From Melioribacteraceae bacterium (lineage in GTDB: Bacteria; Bacteroidota; Ignavibacteria; Ignavibacteriales; Melioribacteraceae): DNA of 63,102 nucleotides. The notes beneath the pieces were generated by a model. The model was not told the DNA's origin. It was given only the letters and a program-made list of their open reading frames with translations, and ran no database searches. The stretch is taken from the NCBI GenBank assembly GCA_021647785.1, contig JAKIUC010000022.1, forward strand, positions 1-63,102. The letters are read 5' to 3'. Made by a program: the position numbers and the translations under genes. Below, piece after piece: positions 62,699 to 63,102 of the stretch. Each line of letters opens with the position of its first letter. Within the stretch, counting starts at the first letter, position 1.

Positions 62699-63102
62699 GG
62701 TTTTTCAAGATAAGCTCTATCTTGGTAACCTTAATCTCGAACGTGACTGGGGTTACGCTCCAGAATATTGCCTGCCACGTTAAATTGTTTTGTGCTTTAT
62801 TTAATGTGGCTTGCCACGTGTCTGTGAGACTCCTTTGGAGAAATTGCTTTTTATAGTTTGCTTATGAAAACTTTTTATATCACAAGAAACTGTTGTTTTC
62901 TCAACACTATTTCATGTGGCGAAGGTATGTGGAGAATGCTTCAGCAAGATACAGCAGATGACTACGTCCTTGCAACCGGAGAAACTCACACAATTCGAGA
63001 ATTCTGTGAACTAACTTTTAGTGAACTTGGCATCGAGTTAGAATGGCAAGGCGAAGGCGAAAATGCCCCAAAGAGGTGCCTTCGGCAAAAAAGGAATAAT
63101 TA
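62699..63102 (+). pseudogene. GMD remnant C6, cut by the window end
   Basis: VFQDKLYLGNLNLERDWGYA, PEYC, a 149-bp insertion (62772-62920), GMWRMLQQDTADDYVLATGE, THTIREFCELTFSELGIELE, WQGEGENAPK and the +1 frameshift (an extra base before GGTGCCTTCGGC) shared with C1 and C4. Begins at the same GMD codons as C3, immediately after the AlbA_2 stop. The window ends within K-G-I-I. Confidence 0.85.
62772..62920. mobile_element. 149-bp insertion in GMD C6
   Basis: Starts CTGCCACGTTAAAT, ends ATTTCATGTGGC, between TATTGC and GAAGGTATG of GMD (EYC^EGMW). The first 40 bp are themselves a palindrome (62772-62811). TCTGTGAGACTCC at 62819-62831 is the spot where C3 has an additional 45-bp palindrome. Non-coding. 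Confidence 0.75.

Overview
This AT-rich window looks like a chromosomal segment from the Ignavibacteria/Chlorobi side of the Bacteroidota. The evidence is a PorV-type outer-membrane protein beside a 2400-residue secreted protein with a FlgD/type IX-like C-terminus, the general style of the housekeeping genes, and the abundance of Bacteroidota-type small toxin-antitoxin genes. I recognised no rRNA, tRNA or CRISPR array.

Layout. 1-3060: two stem-loops, then a tight type II restriction-modification operon (XRE controller, HEAT-beta-class methyltransferase, CfrBI-like endonuclease), then palindromic insertions that cut the 5' end of an ORF6N gene. 3063-5961: ORF6N fragment, SWIM zinc-finger protein and a truncated YhcG/DUF1016 gene carrying an array of palindromes inside its coding region. 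5870-8433 (minus): nucleotidyltransferase, PLP enzyme and CDP-alcohol phosphatidyltransferase, probably a phospholipid head-group pathway. 9498-25139: ordinary genes (MOP/ANKH-like transporter, heterodimeric ABC exporter, serS, leuS, a VapBC pair, priA, LD-carboxypeptidase, purB). 25612-35533: giant surface protein of about sixteen carboxypeptidase-regulatory-like repeats, PorV-like protein and a second barrel protein. 35656-38722: another PIN toxin pair, an outer-membrane protein, and a Y1 (RAYT-like) transposase between two 450-500 bp direct repeats built of short palindromes. 38723-42946: phosphate uptake genes diverging from a perfect 11-bp-spaced Pho-box-like triplet. 44638-50927: polysaccharide nucleotide-sugar genes (ugd, wbpA-, wecB-, wbpD-like) interleaved with small nucleotidyltransferase modules.

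50944-63102 is the unusual part. At least six remnants of the 3' part of a GDP-mannose 4,6-dehydratase (GMD) gene alternate with five defence or toxin-antitoxin cargo modules: HEPN/MNT, DUF4258/YgiT, AlbA_2-type ATP-binding protein, HEPN-remnant/MNT, MNT/HEPN, AlbA_2. Three remnants begin at the same GMD codons, and three share one +1 frameshift. In the two AlbA_2 modules the cargo start codon overlaps the GMD stop (ATGA), and the next GMD piece starts right after the cargo stop. This fits repeated site-specific integration into GMD, each event leaving an old 3' end behind, or tandem amplification of such a locus.

Superimposed on this are nested small inverted-repeat elements: (i) a family with TACCCC(A/G)TTA termini, one member carrying a solo GIY-YIG endonuclease, others 60-bp or 179-bp non-coding inserts without target duplication; (ii) a GGGGGTGG(G/A)ATA family; (iii) a 119-bp element with a 4-bp duplication; (iv) 15-45 bp palindromic micro-insertions recognisable by filled/empty-site comparison inside the window. 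The window ends inside the sixth GMD remnant, so the far edge of the array and any intact GMD are not visible.
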